Under the pieces are notes generated by a model that was given only the letters and a program-made list of their open reading frames with translations, did not search any database and had not been told where the DNA came from. A DNA stretch of 64,000 nucleotides. Source: Micropterix aruncella (Eukaryota > Arthropoda > Insecta > Lepidoptera > Micropterigidae). Both the position numbers and the translations under genes were made by a program. Positions within the stretch are counted from its first letter, which is position 1. Every line of letters starts with the position of its first letter. Shown one piece after another: positions 52,023-63,861 of this stretch. The stretch is from NCBI GenBank assembly GCA_944548615.1, contig OX155950.1:36807155-36871154 (forward strand), in the 5' to 3' direction.

Positions 52023-52424
52023 CCTCTGATTACAATTATTTTTTTCTTTTATTTAATCAAAGCGGCTTTATCATCAGGTAAATTATGATTGTAAAATTTG
52101 ACATGTTCCTCAGTATTGTGAAATGCTTTTATGGAATGAATAAATGATGATGATGATGATGACTGTAATACCATTATATTGCGCGCCACATTAGACGTAG
52201 TAGTCTCAAAACTGATATATGATTGAGTGCAGAGTGCAAACCAAGGCGAAACCATTCTTGAAATGAATTTGTTCGTTTTTTTATATAATACATTATGTAG
52301 TTAATGTAGGTATATGAAAAAATAGGACATTTGTAAAAATATTATGCGGGTATTTTTAGTCTTACCTGTTTCGTACTTGGTAGTTCTATTAATAATAAAG
52401 TAATAAAACTGACGTTATTTTACA

Positions 52425-52800
52425 TTCTCAGCAGAGGGAAAGTATCGTGAGCGCATTTTGAAAGTATGTTTTTTGTGACGAAGACGGATATATACATTTT
52501 GACCAATCTTGAGACGATTAAAACCATTTCCAGACTGAAGCCTATCTGTAAGTCTCTGTCTGTGTGTGTGTGTGTGTGTGTGTGTATTCCTCCACGATAG
52601 CGCCCAAACGCTTCTTTCGATTGAGCTGAAATTCGGCATGCAGTCACCCTTTAGTCATGGCAAGAGTTGAAAGATTTTGGTTGAAATCGACCAACCAGAG
52701 GGCGCGCTAATCATATTATACTTCATTCTCGAAATATTTCAGTTAGAGACTTGAATTTCGGTAAACTTATGCCTTTTTGGGCCGAAATTACGTAGGGAAA
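52425..52800 (+). repeat. Copy of the 'GCGCCCAAACGCTTC' dispersed repeat family with a TG microsatellite
   Basis: The best copy in the window: 'GGAAAGTATCGTGAGCGCA', 'CATTTCCAGACTGAAGCC', (TG)n at 52560-52585, 'GATAGCGCCCAAACGCTTC', 'GAGCTGAAATTCGGCATGCA', 'GAAATCGACCAACCAG', then 'CTTGAATTTCGGTAAAC'. Confidence 0.8.
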
Positions 52801-52944
52801 TTGCGTAATTTTGGTTGGAATATCTCGTATACAAGCGACGCAAATAATACTTAAAAGTCTAACGAAAAAAATGTTTTTGGTAAAATACCATTTTATTACC
52901 ACGAAAAAAACAATTTTTTACTAAGAATTGGCGCGCAGGGGGAG

Positions 52945-53015
52945 TTTAAGTTTGCGCGGTAGGGGGGGGGCTTGTCTACTTGCCGGGAAAGTCTTGGGGT
53001 GATAACCGTTTTTTT
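52945..53015 (+). repeat. G-run repeat (GGGAAAGTCTTGGG family)
   Basis: A G-run then 'CTTGTCTACTTGCCGGGAAA' and 'GTCTTGGGGTGA'. Matches 59735-59822 and, inverted, 14876-14935. A shorter match is near 53415. Confidence 0.65.
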
Positions 53016-53785
53016 TATTTACACCACTGAATAGAAATATAGAAAATATAGACCGATGGCGTTATAAAATATAGAGCTAGAGCTACACGACGCACCCAAA
53101 TATCAGCATTATATCATTTACGACGTCCGACTCTCGTGCCCATTAAATAAAAACGCATCTGAGTCACCCAACACGCCCACACTTTCCCCTGAACTATCCG
53201 CATAAGGCAATATCACGATTGTAAACAAATCATGTATAAGAATTAAACCTCCTATTTTTTTTTATCTTTCCGATTCTATTAGTACTTTAAAATAGATAAT
53301 TTTCTTTTAATTTATTTTAAACAAACAACGGAAATACTTAAAATGGTTATACTGGGTAATGGTGCGAAGTAAACGACGTCCCACATGACCATACTCAGCG
53401 CATACCCAACTACGCCGAAAGTCTTGGGGGTGTTTAAAAGTTGAGGCCGATATTTTTGACATATATTGTTTACACAATATATTAAACCGTTTCGTCAGCG
53501 CACGCCGATAAAATAACTGACCTGCTCATTATTCTCCGACTTGATTGACAAATATCGCGATTTCGTATTGAAAACCAATATTTATCGCAATAAAATATAG
53601 CCTATAGCACTCGTCGATAATAGAGCTTTCCATTAGTGAAAGAATTTGAAATCAGATTAGTAGTTTCGGAGATTACCCCTTACATACAAACTTACAAACA
53701 TTACTTATTTATAATACTTATCTAGTATAATGGTTCGATGGAGAAACATTAGTGACTGTTTTACAAACAGCTGGCGTATATCTAA

Positions 53786-54058
53786 GGGGCTCTTTAGACG
53801 ATCAAGCATGCTTGACAAGCTTCGCGTCACTTTGTAATATTTACCAAAAATACCTAATTTTGAAGTTTATACCAGGGAGTCACGTTAATTAGACGTAATT
53901 AATTGATGAATGACGGGACTCCCTGGTATAAAATTACAAAATTAGGCATTTTTGGTAAATATAAAAAAAAAATATTTGCATATTTCCTGCGGTTTACGAT
54001 CCCCTCCTAGCCCGCGACGCGAAGCTTGACAAGCTTGCTTGATCGTCTAGAGAGCCCT
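53786..54058. mobile_element. 273-bp palindromic MITE, TAA target duplication
   Basis: TAA at 53783-53785 and 54059-54061. The inverted ends share GGGCTC and TAGACGATCAAGC, and the inverted repeat continues through 'CCAGGGAGTC' so that nearly the whole element folds on itself. The 3-bp TAA target suggests PIF/Harbinger. Confidence 0.8.
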
Positions 54059-54061
54059 TAA

Positions 54062-54907
54062 CACCTTACTTTCTTGGAATAGCATGTTGTAATTATATCG
54101 TGGGGGCCTTCCACTGATTACCCTCAACGAAAGCTTTTGGGCTCACAAATAGCCACAGAAAACTAATCTAAGTATGTTACATAGATGCGGAAAATTAGAC
54201 GGAGCATAAAGAATAATAAATGAAGCTCGGCGGGGTAGTAAATGAATAAACGATTGCACAGTTTGTCGTTCGTTGAAACGGTGCTCATTTCTATCATGGC
54301 TGACTTGGGGAGCAGCTGCTGTGTTCTATAAGGACAAAACATGGATACGTTAAGGTAGGCGATTTCTTTCTTTTTGTTGTGATCGCACCGAAGTAGATAG
54401 ATTGATTGATTGAAAAACTTTATTGCACACAACAGTACATAGTAGGCCTAGGTGGGCAATGGTGGGCCTGTTGCCAAGTGGCAATATCTTCTGACCATAC
54501 CGCCAGGATTATTGTGACTAAATGTTTGTGTGGGCAAATTGATTTATAAAAGGAGTAATTTTATAATGTAGCTGAAGTCATAAATAATTAACACTTACGT
54601 ATTAGTCATCACAAAGAAAATAAAACAGTGATTAGTAACGCAGGTATGTCAACTCTATATCGAAGGGAGGAATGGAATATAAGGACAACAAAGGAGATGG
54701 AAGGGGGGGGGGGGGGGAGGTATTCATGCGTTGAGTAAATGTCTCTTTAGAGATTTAAAAAAAAAAAACAAGCTCGCGCTAAATTAGTCCAGTCCAGATA
54801 CTTTATAATTTCCCGTGACAAGTACTACCCATGCAATATCCACAAAGGTCATCAGCGTATATTCTCAGTGGTTTAGTGCATCCTAACTAGTAAATATATT
54901 ATAAAGA
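54062..54907. other. Intronic DNA without recognised gene
   Basis: Contains a G-run (54703-54718) and A-run (54757-54768). Frames are short and unremarkable. Confidence 0.5.
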
Positions 54908-54998
54908 GTCAAAAACACGACTGCCGTTACAGAAAGTGAACTATTGTATTTATATATTTTTTTTTTACGGATCTTTTATGAAATGTTTGTTGTTTATG

Positions 54999-55003
<5 letters not shown>
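54908..55003 (+). repeat. Repeat family X, left part of a copy split by a Helitron
   Basis: 'AACACGACTGCCGTTACAG' and 'AAAGTGAACTATTGTATTT' match the start of copies 34055 and 43437. The right part resumes at 57613. Confidence 0.75.

Positions 55004-55082
<79 letters not shown>
55004..55082. repeat. (TA)n microsatellite, left part
   Basis: About 79 bp of uninterrupted TA. It continues after the Helitron at 57472-57612, so one array of ~220 bp was split. Confidence 0.95.
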
Positions 55083-55085
<3 letters not shown>

Positions 55086-55827
55086 TATCTTAATATATAT
55101 AAATTACGTGTCACGTTGTTTGTCCGCGATGGACTCCTAAACTACTTAACCGATTTGAATCAAATTTGCACACAATGTGCAGTTTGATCCAACTTGAAAG
55201 ATAGGATAGCTTACGTCTTAATTTATAGTCGCGATATTATTTTATTGCAATGTCTATTATTTGACATTCGCAATTATCTGTTAGTTCCAAACGATTTTAA
55301 CAGATGGCGTTATCTATTGAGTAATCCATAGATGGCGCTGCTATGTTAAACCTACAAACGTCATAGTCGGGCAAGCGTTATTCTAAATTCAAAATATTGT
55401 GAAGGTAATACAGTGAAATTATTCCTGCTTTTTAATTATTTGTGCTTCATTGTTCAAAACTCTTTAATTAAAATATATACATGTAGGTAAGTATTATCAC
55501 ATAGTTATAAAAGTGGAATAACTGCAGTATAGGAACCTCTCTCCATTTTTTTTCATTTTAATGCTAAATCTGGAAGAAAATTGTGTCGGTCGCTATAAAT
55601 AAGCGAGATAGGCATTCAAAGTTTAAATTTTAAAAACAGGCCAAAATAAAAAATTAAGTAATTCACCACGCTATATTCGCCACGCTGATTCCTAATCTTC
55701 CATAATCTTTATTCGATCTCAATAAATAAGAGAGATATAGGCGTTCAAAATGTTCATTGCAATGTCAAGAAATTTGCGGTCATTTTGTTTGTACGTACCG
55801 TGGCCGACACATTCGGGTCCCATCAAA

Positions 55828-55980
55828 CTTGCAGAAGGCAGATTTGCAGACGGCAATCTTGCAGACGGCATTCTTGCAGGCGGCAGTTTTGCAGAAGGCA
55901 ATCTTGCAGAAGGCAGTTTTGCAAATGTCAAACTAACGTTTCGAGGGTCGGCATTTTTGCAGACGGCATTTTTGCAGAAA
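55828..55980 (+). repeat. 15-bp tandem repeats reading as pentapeptide repeats (forward set)
   Basis: About seven units of 'TTGCAGACGGCAATC' type (55828-55935) and two more at 55948-55980. In one plus frame they read QTAILQTAFLQAAVLQKAIL, i.e. A-x-L-x-x pentapeptide repeats. All three frames are open through most of the block because the unit is a multiple of three. There is no complete gene. Confidence 0.7.
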
Positions 55981-56125
55981 ATGAAGTTAGGAGCAAAACA
56001 TCGTATTTAAAATTTAGTGTTACCAGAGTAGAAATCGACAAAAGCCGCGTTTTCATATGTCAGGGTAGGGAAACCAGTCCACTTCTTTGAGTGTCCTCTC
56101 CATCGCAGATCTCAGCAATCAACTT

Positions 56126-56375
56126 TCGATTTTAGGGAAAGAAAAACCTAACCTAACCTAACCTAACAGAAAAACTTAAAACATTTTTTTTAATGTTTAG
56201 TTTGATGTACTGAATCATCCACTACAAGGATGCCGGTAATTAATGTCACTTCGATTTTAGGGAAAGAAAAACCTAACCTAACCTAACCTAACAGAAAAAC
56301 TTAAAACATTTTTTTTTATGTTTAGTTTGATGTACTGAATCATCCACTACAAGGATGCCGGTAATTAAATGTGGA
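56126..56375 (+). repeat. 125-bp tandem duplication with (CCTAA)4 blocks
   Basis: Two nearly identical units start 'TCGATTTTAGGGAAAGAAAA' at 56126 and 56251. Each contains four CCTAA units (56147-56166 and 56272-56291), the complement of the insect telomere repeat TTAGG, and ends 'AGGATGCCGGTAATTAA'. Confidence 0.88.
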
Positions 56376-56562
56376 GAGGTAAAAATATTCACCACTTTAA
56401 TTTACCCTGACATGATAATTTGCTACTTCTTTTTCTAAATTTAAAATTTATAGCATATGCTTTACTGCTTTATTTTTGGTTTGTAAAATAATATAAAATT
56501 ATTTTATTTCGTGTAATCATGTCCTAATGCGCCATTCTCAAACGTTGCTAACTTCGGGTTTG

Positions 56563-56655
56563 TATGCAAGTTTGCTTTCTGCAAGAATGCCGTCTGCAAA
56601 AATGCCGCCTGCAAGGTTGCCGCCTGCAAGGTTGCCTCCTGCAAATCTGTCCTCA
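56563..56655 (-). repeat. 15-bp tandem repeats reading as pentapeptide repeats (reverse set)
   Basis: The minus strand reads TDLQEATLQAATLQAAFLQT and on to 'AFLQKANL', again A-x-L-x-x. It is the same kind of unit as 55828-55980 but in the opposite orientation, about 600 bp away inside the same Helitron. Confidence 0.7.
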
Positions 56656-57470
56656 ACAAATTTGGAGCTGTCAAAAGTGACATGTTTTGACATGAAAAAG
56701 TGACAAAGTGGCATGACAGGCAAGTTTGCCGCATGCAAAACTGGCGCGCCCCACACATTCGAGCATATCGTAATATCGATAACAATTACCGATATTACAG
56801 AAATTATGACAATTTGCAGAGTTTTAAGATTAACCGAAATATTTAAAAAAAAACGATCAAAAAAAAAATATTTTCGTGAAACTTTTAAAAAAGGGCACAA
56901 ATTTTTATGTTTTTTTCAATATTTTTTTTTTTTTTTTTAATTTTGCGGTAAATTTGAAAAAACGTTTTTGTCCACGGTGTTAATTTGATATTGAAGAAAT
57001 TTCGTTGTTTCAGGTTACCTTTCGTCATCATCAACAGCCATTTTGTAAAAACACATGTTATTTACTAACAACTTTGTAATATACTCATTTGTTACAAACT
57101 TTAATAAAAATAATAATAAATTTTAAAATTAATTCTTTTGTATTGATTTTTGATTAATATCAACTGTACGAAAATTTTAATCAATCGTGTTGAAAGTCCT
57201 TCCCCTTTAAATCCCAATCCAGAGGATTTTTATACCAGCATTAACGTTTCCGTCTTCGTTCGTAAATAATAATTTCATTGTATTAATTAAGGGGTTACGG
57301 TAGTAGAAAATCTGTCATGGAGTTCGCCATATTTTTTTACAAATGGCATCTATTTAAAAAAGCATGGTGGTCCCCATGAATGATGTTCTCCTACCGTTCC
57401 TATTAAATAGTTTACTACAATGTAATATAACAAAAACCTTAGCCACAGCAACGCGTGGCCGGGTCTGCTA

Positions 57471-57895
<425 letters not shown>

Positions 57896-57949
57896 TATGT
57901 ACGTACATGATCACGACGAAGCAAAGCCATTATAGCCCTCCCCAAAGTC

Positions 57950-58490
57950 CGTTTAAACTATAATTCAAAAGTCATTTGTATATTTGGCCTTTAAACTCTT
58001 TAATAACCTTCCAAAGTCAATGCGACATTTAGAACCAAAAATTCTTATATATAGTTAAACACTCGCTCATCGTACATGCTATTTATAAGGTTAATGACCT
58101 CTAAAAATACTACAATATCTTTAATATACACTTATAATAAAAAATAATATCATCTCTCTAAGATTCCGCTAGGTGTTCCGCTAGGTAAACCTCGTAGGAA
58201 TAATTTGATAATGTTTGATTATTTATTATAATTTATTGTTGTTCTACATATTATGTGATTATTATTCATTTATCTTTTATTTTGCTGGCTTTGGTTATTA
58301 CTAGTATTATTTTTATTGATTATTTGTTGCATTAGTTTTAGGCTATTGATTTCTTTGTTTTTTTTTAAATTATTTGTTTCATTCATATTGGGATTATTTG
58401 TGTTTTAAACATTTATTATTATGACATGTCCAACTGTTGCAAATTTGGTTGATAAAAAGACTTGACTATGACTATTCATTGACTATTGAC
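57950..58490 (+). pseudogene. CR1/Jockey-type LINE 3' end with GACTAT tail
   Basis: Frames read 'YLAFKLFNNLPKSMRHLEPK', like 'YLGFKFFNSLPAEIK' in the LINE 15905-18680. The end has 'TTGACTATGACTATTC' repeats, matching that family's 3' tail. Confidence 0.7.
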
Positions 58491-58599
58491 ATGAAGTGCA
58501 CTTATTCGAACTTACAACTCGATAAACTCTCGCATCATTCGTTATGACTTAGATCTCATGCATAGGATGATTTTATTTCTGGAGACAGTTTTAGTTCTT

Positions 58600-58870
58600 A
58601 TTTATTACTCTTCCGGCAAAGGAAAGTATTGTGAACGCAGTTCTGTGTGTATTCTTCGACGACAGCGCCCAAACGCTTCATCCGATTGAGCTGAAATTTG
58701 CCATGCAGGCATCATTTGGTCATCAGTCAGAGTTGAAAAAATTTTGGTTGAAATCGGTTCACCGGTCTTACTTCAATCTGGAAGTATTGGACTTAGAGAC
58801 TGGAAATTCGGTAAACAGATACGTCGTAGGTCCGAAACCACATTTTTAAATTGCAATATCTCTTACACAA
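58600..58870 (+). repeat. Copy of the 'GCGCCCAAACGCTTC' dispersed repeat family
   Basis: 'GGAAAGTATTGTGAACGCAG', 'GACAGCGCCCAAACGCTTCA', 'GAGCTGAAATTTGCCATGCA', 'GAAATCGGTTCACC', 'CTTACTTCAATCTGGAA'. The usual central block is shortened. 58871-59734 shows no gene. Confidence 0.75.
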
Positions 58871-59734
58871 GCGACACATAAAAAACCGCCATACATTTTA
58901 ATCAAATAATAACGTCGAGCCGCCCGATGCTAGCGGAGAAACTAACCATATTGGAAAATAGTCCTATTAATACCACGGAAATACTCAAAATTTATTTTAT
59001 TTTATTTACTAAGTATTTTATTTAAGTCCATAAAAAATCATTTAATTACAAAAAACATTCTCTTAGCCTAATATTTCATAATTAATTAAACAGTTTTCCA
59101 ATTTACTTCCTAACTCGGAAAGAGATTTAGAAATGATAGTTTGTGGTTTACCACCTCACTAGGAATAACCTGTATCGAGGTGGTACCAACAGAAATCGTA
59201 TATTGCCTGCCGAAAGAGCATGATATATCCGCTCTTAGGTTTTTATTATTTTTTTTTTTAAACTGTGTATTGCAATGGTATTTACATTTAATAATTACAA
59301 GGATGGAGGTAGTTACTTTATTCTAAAATTTAAAAATTTTGAAGAGACCAAATTAAACGGAAGGTATTTTAGTTCAAATATTCACAAATAAATATTCTTA
59401 CATATAATATAATACATACATAGATACGATAATGGCATAAACTTTACATGAATTTATATTAAAAGTATATATAAATAAAAATGATTATAAATAAGTACAT
59501 AGGTACATATAATATGATAATTAAAAGATAAAAAATATATTATTATGATAATACGAGTATATATTTACATATGCAAAAGTGCCTTGATAACTATTTATCA
59601 AAGAAAGTGACAATTTGCAATGCCATTTTTTATATAATATAGAAGTTAATTAATAATGTACTACAATACAATACAACATAGCCGTAAATTTGCATAATGT
59701 ATAAAATTTGCTATCATAATCAATCACTATCGGG

Positions 59735-59822
59735 GGGTGGGGAGTTGGGGGAGAGGGGGTTACAGGAGGGGGGGTTGTCTATTTGCCGGGAAAGTCTTGG
59801 GGTGACGCAACCGATTTTTCAA
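59735..59822 (+). repeat. G-run repeat (GGGAAAGTCTTGGG family)
   Basis: G-rich start and 'TTGTCTATTTGCCGGGAAAG', 'TCTTGGGGTGACGCAACCG'. 59823-60290 shows nothing certain. Confidence 0.65.
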
Positions 59823-60294
59823 ATTTCATTATTATGATGAGTTGATATTTGAAGATGTTCAGTCAGTTGTTACGTTGTTATCGCATATTTTATGACACAA
59901 ATCATGCACAACATCACAGATGCAAATATTTAGAAATAGATCATGTCATTTATCTGCGTCTGTTTGCAATTACAACGACACACTTGTATTGTTAGAAGTG
60001 TGACGAAACCATAGGTGCAGATTCACCCTCTAATAAATTATTAAATACTGCATATTCCACCTCGCCGTTTCAAAATAATTGTAAATCAATATTTCGTCGT
60101 TTCATATGTTTCCTTTATATCCGCCCTAGATACAAGGGGGTTCACTGCACGATATCCAATGCAAGTCGGCATAGTAAAATCGCCCTTAAGTATTAATGAA
60201 TAGGGGACGTAATTGCGGTCTTTGACCGTTTCAGTGAATTGAAAACGGCGATGGTTTTGTGTTCTTACATATTCTTTTTAAAATGTCAAGTAAT

Positions 60295-60470
60295 TTGTTT
60301 TTGTTGACGAGGAGGGAAAGTGTTGAGAACGCGCAACATTTTTTTTTCGAGATGACGGAAATATCTATTTCGAGCCCCCCTTAGACGATTAGGACCATTT
60401 CCAGGTGGAAGTCTGCCTGCGTGTCTGTGTCTGTGTATTCCTCCACGATAGCGCCCAAACGCACTAAGAT
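60295..60470 (+). repeat. Fragment of the 'GCGCCCAAACGCTTC' dispersed repeat family
   Basis: 'GGAGGGAAAGTGTTGAGAAC', 'CATTTCCAGGTGGAAGTC', 'GATAGCGCCCAAACGCAC'. It ends just after the GCGCCCAAACGC block. Confidence 0.7.
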
Positions 60471-60654
60471 ATAAAATATTGCCCAAAATATTGGTTTGAT
60501 TGTTACATTACCATTTTGTTATTACGTTTTTATACAGAATAACGATGTTTCAATGGTAATTATGTTGAATTACAAGGAATTTTGTTGAAACTCCATTACT
60601 CGATTATATGTATCAACAGTTTCCTTACGGTTAATACGGAATTAATAGTATACT

Positions 60655-60842
60655 GTAGGGGGGGGGGGGGCGAATGGGTGGTAAGGTGGACGCTCACATG
60701 TGGCAAGACAGCTGTCCTAAACCTACCACAACCGGTCGTTAGTCCGGAATCCACTGCTCACTCCCCAGAAGTGTAAAAATAGTATTATGATGGGCCCGAC
60801 TTCAGTAGGTGAATTCCATGGCAGCTCCGTTTGTATTTTATT
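60655..60842 (+). repeat. Retroelement-like 3' end, same as 146-215
   Basis: A G-run (60659-60670), then unique sequence and 'ATAGTATTATGATGGGCCCG', 'GTGAATTCCATGGCAGCTCC'. It ends in TATTTTATTT. Confidence 0.6.
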
Positions 60843-61084
60843 TCTTGAGATCATGATGTGACATACTATAACCGTACCTATACTACTTCTTGCTGTCATG
60901 GTAGAAATGAGATCTTAAGGTCTCGACTTAATGAAATATTTTTTTGACATTATGTTTTGACATTACGACACGGTAACTACCGTCACGCCAACATCGTTAC
61001 GCGTCATGTTAAGTCATACGTATGGACCACAGTCAGAGTTATATAATCCTTGTTGAAACATGCGTATTACATAGTTATATTTTT

Positions 61085-61290
61085 CTTAGTGCGTTTAATC
61101 CGATTGTGCTGACATTTGGCATGCAGGCATCATTTGGTCATGGCGAGAGTTGAAAAGGTTGTGGTTGAAATCGGTCTACCAAGGGAGGCACTAGTCATAT
61201 TTCAATCTTGAAATATTGGACTTATAGACTTGAAATTTGGTACACAGATACCTTCTAAGGCCGAAATTACGTTGTGAAATTTTGGTTGTC
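61085..61290 (+). repeat. Copy of the 'GCGCCCAAACGCTTC' dispersed repeat family, right half
   Basis: 'CATTTGGCATGCAGGCATCA', 'TTTGGTCATGGCGAGAGTTG', 'GAAATCGGTCTACCAAG', 'GACTTGAAATTTGGTACACA'. Interrupted at about 61291 by the LINE fragment. Confidence 0.75.
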
Positions 61291-62030
61291 TTTGATTTAT
61301 TTATTTATTTATTTATTTATTTATTTGTAACGAAACAGATAGTAGGTGGTACATTTCATTAATAACATAGTGCCTTACATAATATGCTCTAACCTACTAT
61401 CCTATAATATTGTTACAATGCATCCGTTAATAAGGCTCTAATCTAGATATTATATGTATATATACATATACATATACATGCATATACATATACATATATA
61501 CATACACATATACACATACATATACACATACATACATAAATATATACACACATATCCACATATACATATACATACACACACATACACATATACATATACA
61601 CACACATACATATCTACATATATTTTTATTTTTCCATATTATATATATTTTTATTTTTACATTACACTAATGTTTTAGAGTGTATGGACTTTTTGATGTT
61701 CGCAAAGGTATCATTGAATATGTCGTTTCCTTGGCAGTTCATATCGAACGCGCGACACATCCTACTTATAGGTTTATTATAGGATAAATTATTTGCATGT
61801 AATAGGTTGGCAAATGTGTTATTATTTCTGGAATGCCTCTGGGGAACGCGGATTGGAATTTTAGCTAAGCTGGCCGGACTGTCTAGTTTGTTATTAATAA
61901 GTTTGTAGAGACACGAGATGTCTGCACTTATTCTACGTTCCTTTAATGACAGCATTTCAAAATAAGACAACCGATCCTCATAACTGTTTAGCTTATTCCC
62001 AAGGCTTATTGATATTTGGTATATCTGAGA
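61291..62030 (-). pseudogene. 5'-truncated non-LTR retrotransposon with AAAT tail
   Basis: The minus strand reads 'LNSYEDRLSYFEMLSLKERR', 'ISADISCLYKLINNKLDSPA' and a C-terminal 'ISRMCRAFDMN' before the stop at 61662. The 3' UTR includes an (ATAC/ATAT) microsatellite (61453-61625), and the end is (AAAT)n at 61293-61325. Confidence 0.75.
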
Positions 62031-62223
62031 TTCAAGCTACAATAATAATATTTACAAATACCCAAATGTTTGAGTGAAAAAAAACACTACAAAATTGCAT
62101 CCGATGTCAATTTGCGACCCTTATTGCTTGCCGAGAATACTTTAACTTTAACTTTCAATCAGGTAAACCTCCTTCCCAAGGGACGTTATGCTCAAAATAC
62201 TTCCGTAAGTCCATGGCTTCTTA

Positions 62224-63305
62224 GGGCCGGGCCACATGATGCGGTGCGGCTGCAGCGCGGCGCCTGAGCGGTGCCGCTGCGGCGTCCTACATACAAATAT
62301 CCATGGTATGTCACACGGTGCGTTCCGGCGTCGCACCGCACGCAAACCGGTAATATGCGCCGGAGCGGCACCGCTCAATTGTTAAGTGCAGTCGAAGGAG
62401 GGTACATGCTTGCCTGTTTCAATTGTTTTGGGAGCTATGGGGCCCTCGCTGAGTTGGCCACGAAGACCCATTCTGCTCAGGGTTGGTCACACTCACGGGT
62501 CAACACCCATCCGACGGCCTCCACGCATGAAGTGCGAGCCTGGGTAGGACTCTGACTTAGGGTGTTTCCCCTAGGAATCAACCTTCTGGCGCTCCTGGGC
62601 GGTCTGCGCTCCGTGCGGCATAAGCCAATCGATTGCGCACTCTGACTAACAGTCAAGGGAGTCTGGAAGCAGTACTGTTTCCTATAGAGCGGGGGTGGTT
62701 GCGGACCTTAGCGACTGCTCTTGAAACGAACAGCCGGGCAAAGGATGCCGTGGTCCGCGATAGATTCGGTATACACCGTTTCACCGCATCGTAAGGGAGA
62801 GATCCGCGCAAGCGACCTCGAACTCGTAACCAATCGAGAGACTGGAGTAATCTGGTCGCAATTGGAAGTAAGGGCGTGATTGTAAGCCCGCTGGGTAACA
62901 CTCCTGGCTATCTTGTGGTTAAGGCGTTGGCCTCTTACGGGTTTGAGGCGGAGCTTGACGGTGGACTGTTTTGTCCAAGTCTTCTGTGCTCACTCCAGGG
63001 AGATAGAGCGACTAATCGTTAAAACTTCCTGAGGTGACGGGCTCGCCCGTTGTACAACTCTAGTTGTAGTTGACAACTCTAGTTGTTTCAATTGTTTTCC
63101 CTTATTTTTGTTGATTTTTAATCGAAGTGATTAAAATGAGTACCAACGAAGAAGATATTGGCATTGACTACCTCATTTCACTAGTTCTACGTACACTGCG
63201 GCGTCGTAGTACCGTTGCGGCGCCGCACCGTTCACAGTACGTGTGTACGCCCATACCGCGAAATATTTGCGGTGCGGCGCCGCACCGCATCGTGTGATCC
63301 GGCTC
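62224..63305. mobile_element. PIF/Harbinger-type MITE interrupted by retroposon copy C
   Basis: TTA duplications at 62221-62223 and 63306-63308. Inverted ends GGGCCGGGCCACATGATGCG and GAGCCGGATCACACGATGCG, then GGTGCGGC-rich subterminal sequence. Without the inserted 654 bp and its duplication, the MITE is about 413 bp. No coding sequence. Confidence 0.85.
62430..63083 (+). mobile_element. ~655-bp retroposon family, copy C
   Basis: 654 bp with a perfect 15-bp target duplication TGTTTCAATTGTTTT (62415-62429 and 63084-63098). Starts GGGAGCTATGG like copy A and ends with a short repeated 'CAACTCTAGTTGTAGTTGA' tail. It lies in the middle of the MITE 62224-63305. Confidence 0.88.
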
Positions 63306-63309
63306 TTAC

Positions 63310-63861
63310 GAGGAAAGTTTTGCAGTGACACAACCGATTTTTTTAATGGGATGCGACTTTGTTCTGTAATAGAGTTCATTATGCAAAGACATAAGTAAGG
63401 CCGGCGCATGATTTATTTTCTATTATCCTATTACGTGACGGTGGCAATAATCTAACGTCGTTCATACTAATTATCTCAACAATTATTCTGTACTGCTAGA
63501 TAATTATTGTTCTAGGAGATCGATTGCAAGGCGGCGGAAAATATTATAGGCTTCAGGCACTTCGTTTCGTTCGTTTCGTTTCAAACATCAATATGGATGT
63601 TTGCTTACGTTCGTACCCGATTGAAGGATAAACTTGAACACGTTTTAAATGTTAAAGACAGGAGATTTCTTATCTAGTATAAAGTCTTCATTGTTCTCTA
63701 TATTGATTTCCAACATTAACAAGCTTGTCGACTTTGAAGAAGCATTTTTGAAAAAATGAAAAAAGTTTATGAACTATTTGTCTACGTCTTCCACTTACCT
63801 ACGACACAGTATACCAGACAGTAGTTTCTCTTAGAACAAAATTGAAATCAAAGCGAATATG
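63310..63861. other. Intronic DNA; weak G-run-family match only
   Basis: 63318-63345 resembles the end of the GGGAAAGTCTTGGG repeat ('CAGTGACACAACCGATTTTT'). 63562-63582 has TTCGTTTCG repeats. Nothing else is seen. Confidence 0.45.

Noticed and set aside
56147..56291. True telomere or subtelomere
   Set aside because: Only four CCTAA units per block, inside a Helitron; no long array.
61454..61678. Open frame rich in Tyr, His, Ile and Thr
   Set aside because: Translation of an (ATAC/ATAT) microsatellite in a LINE 3' region.
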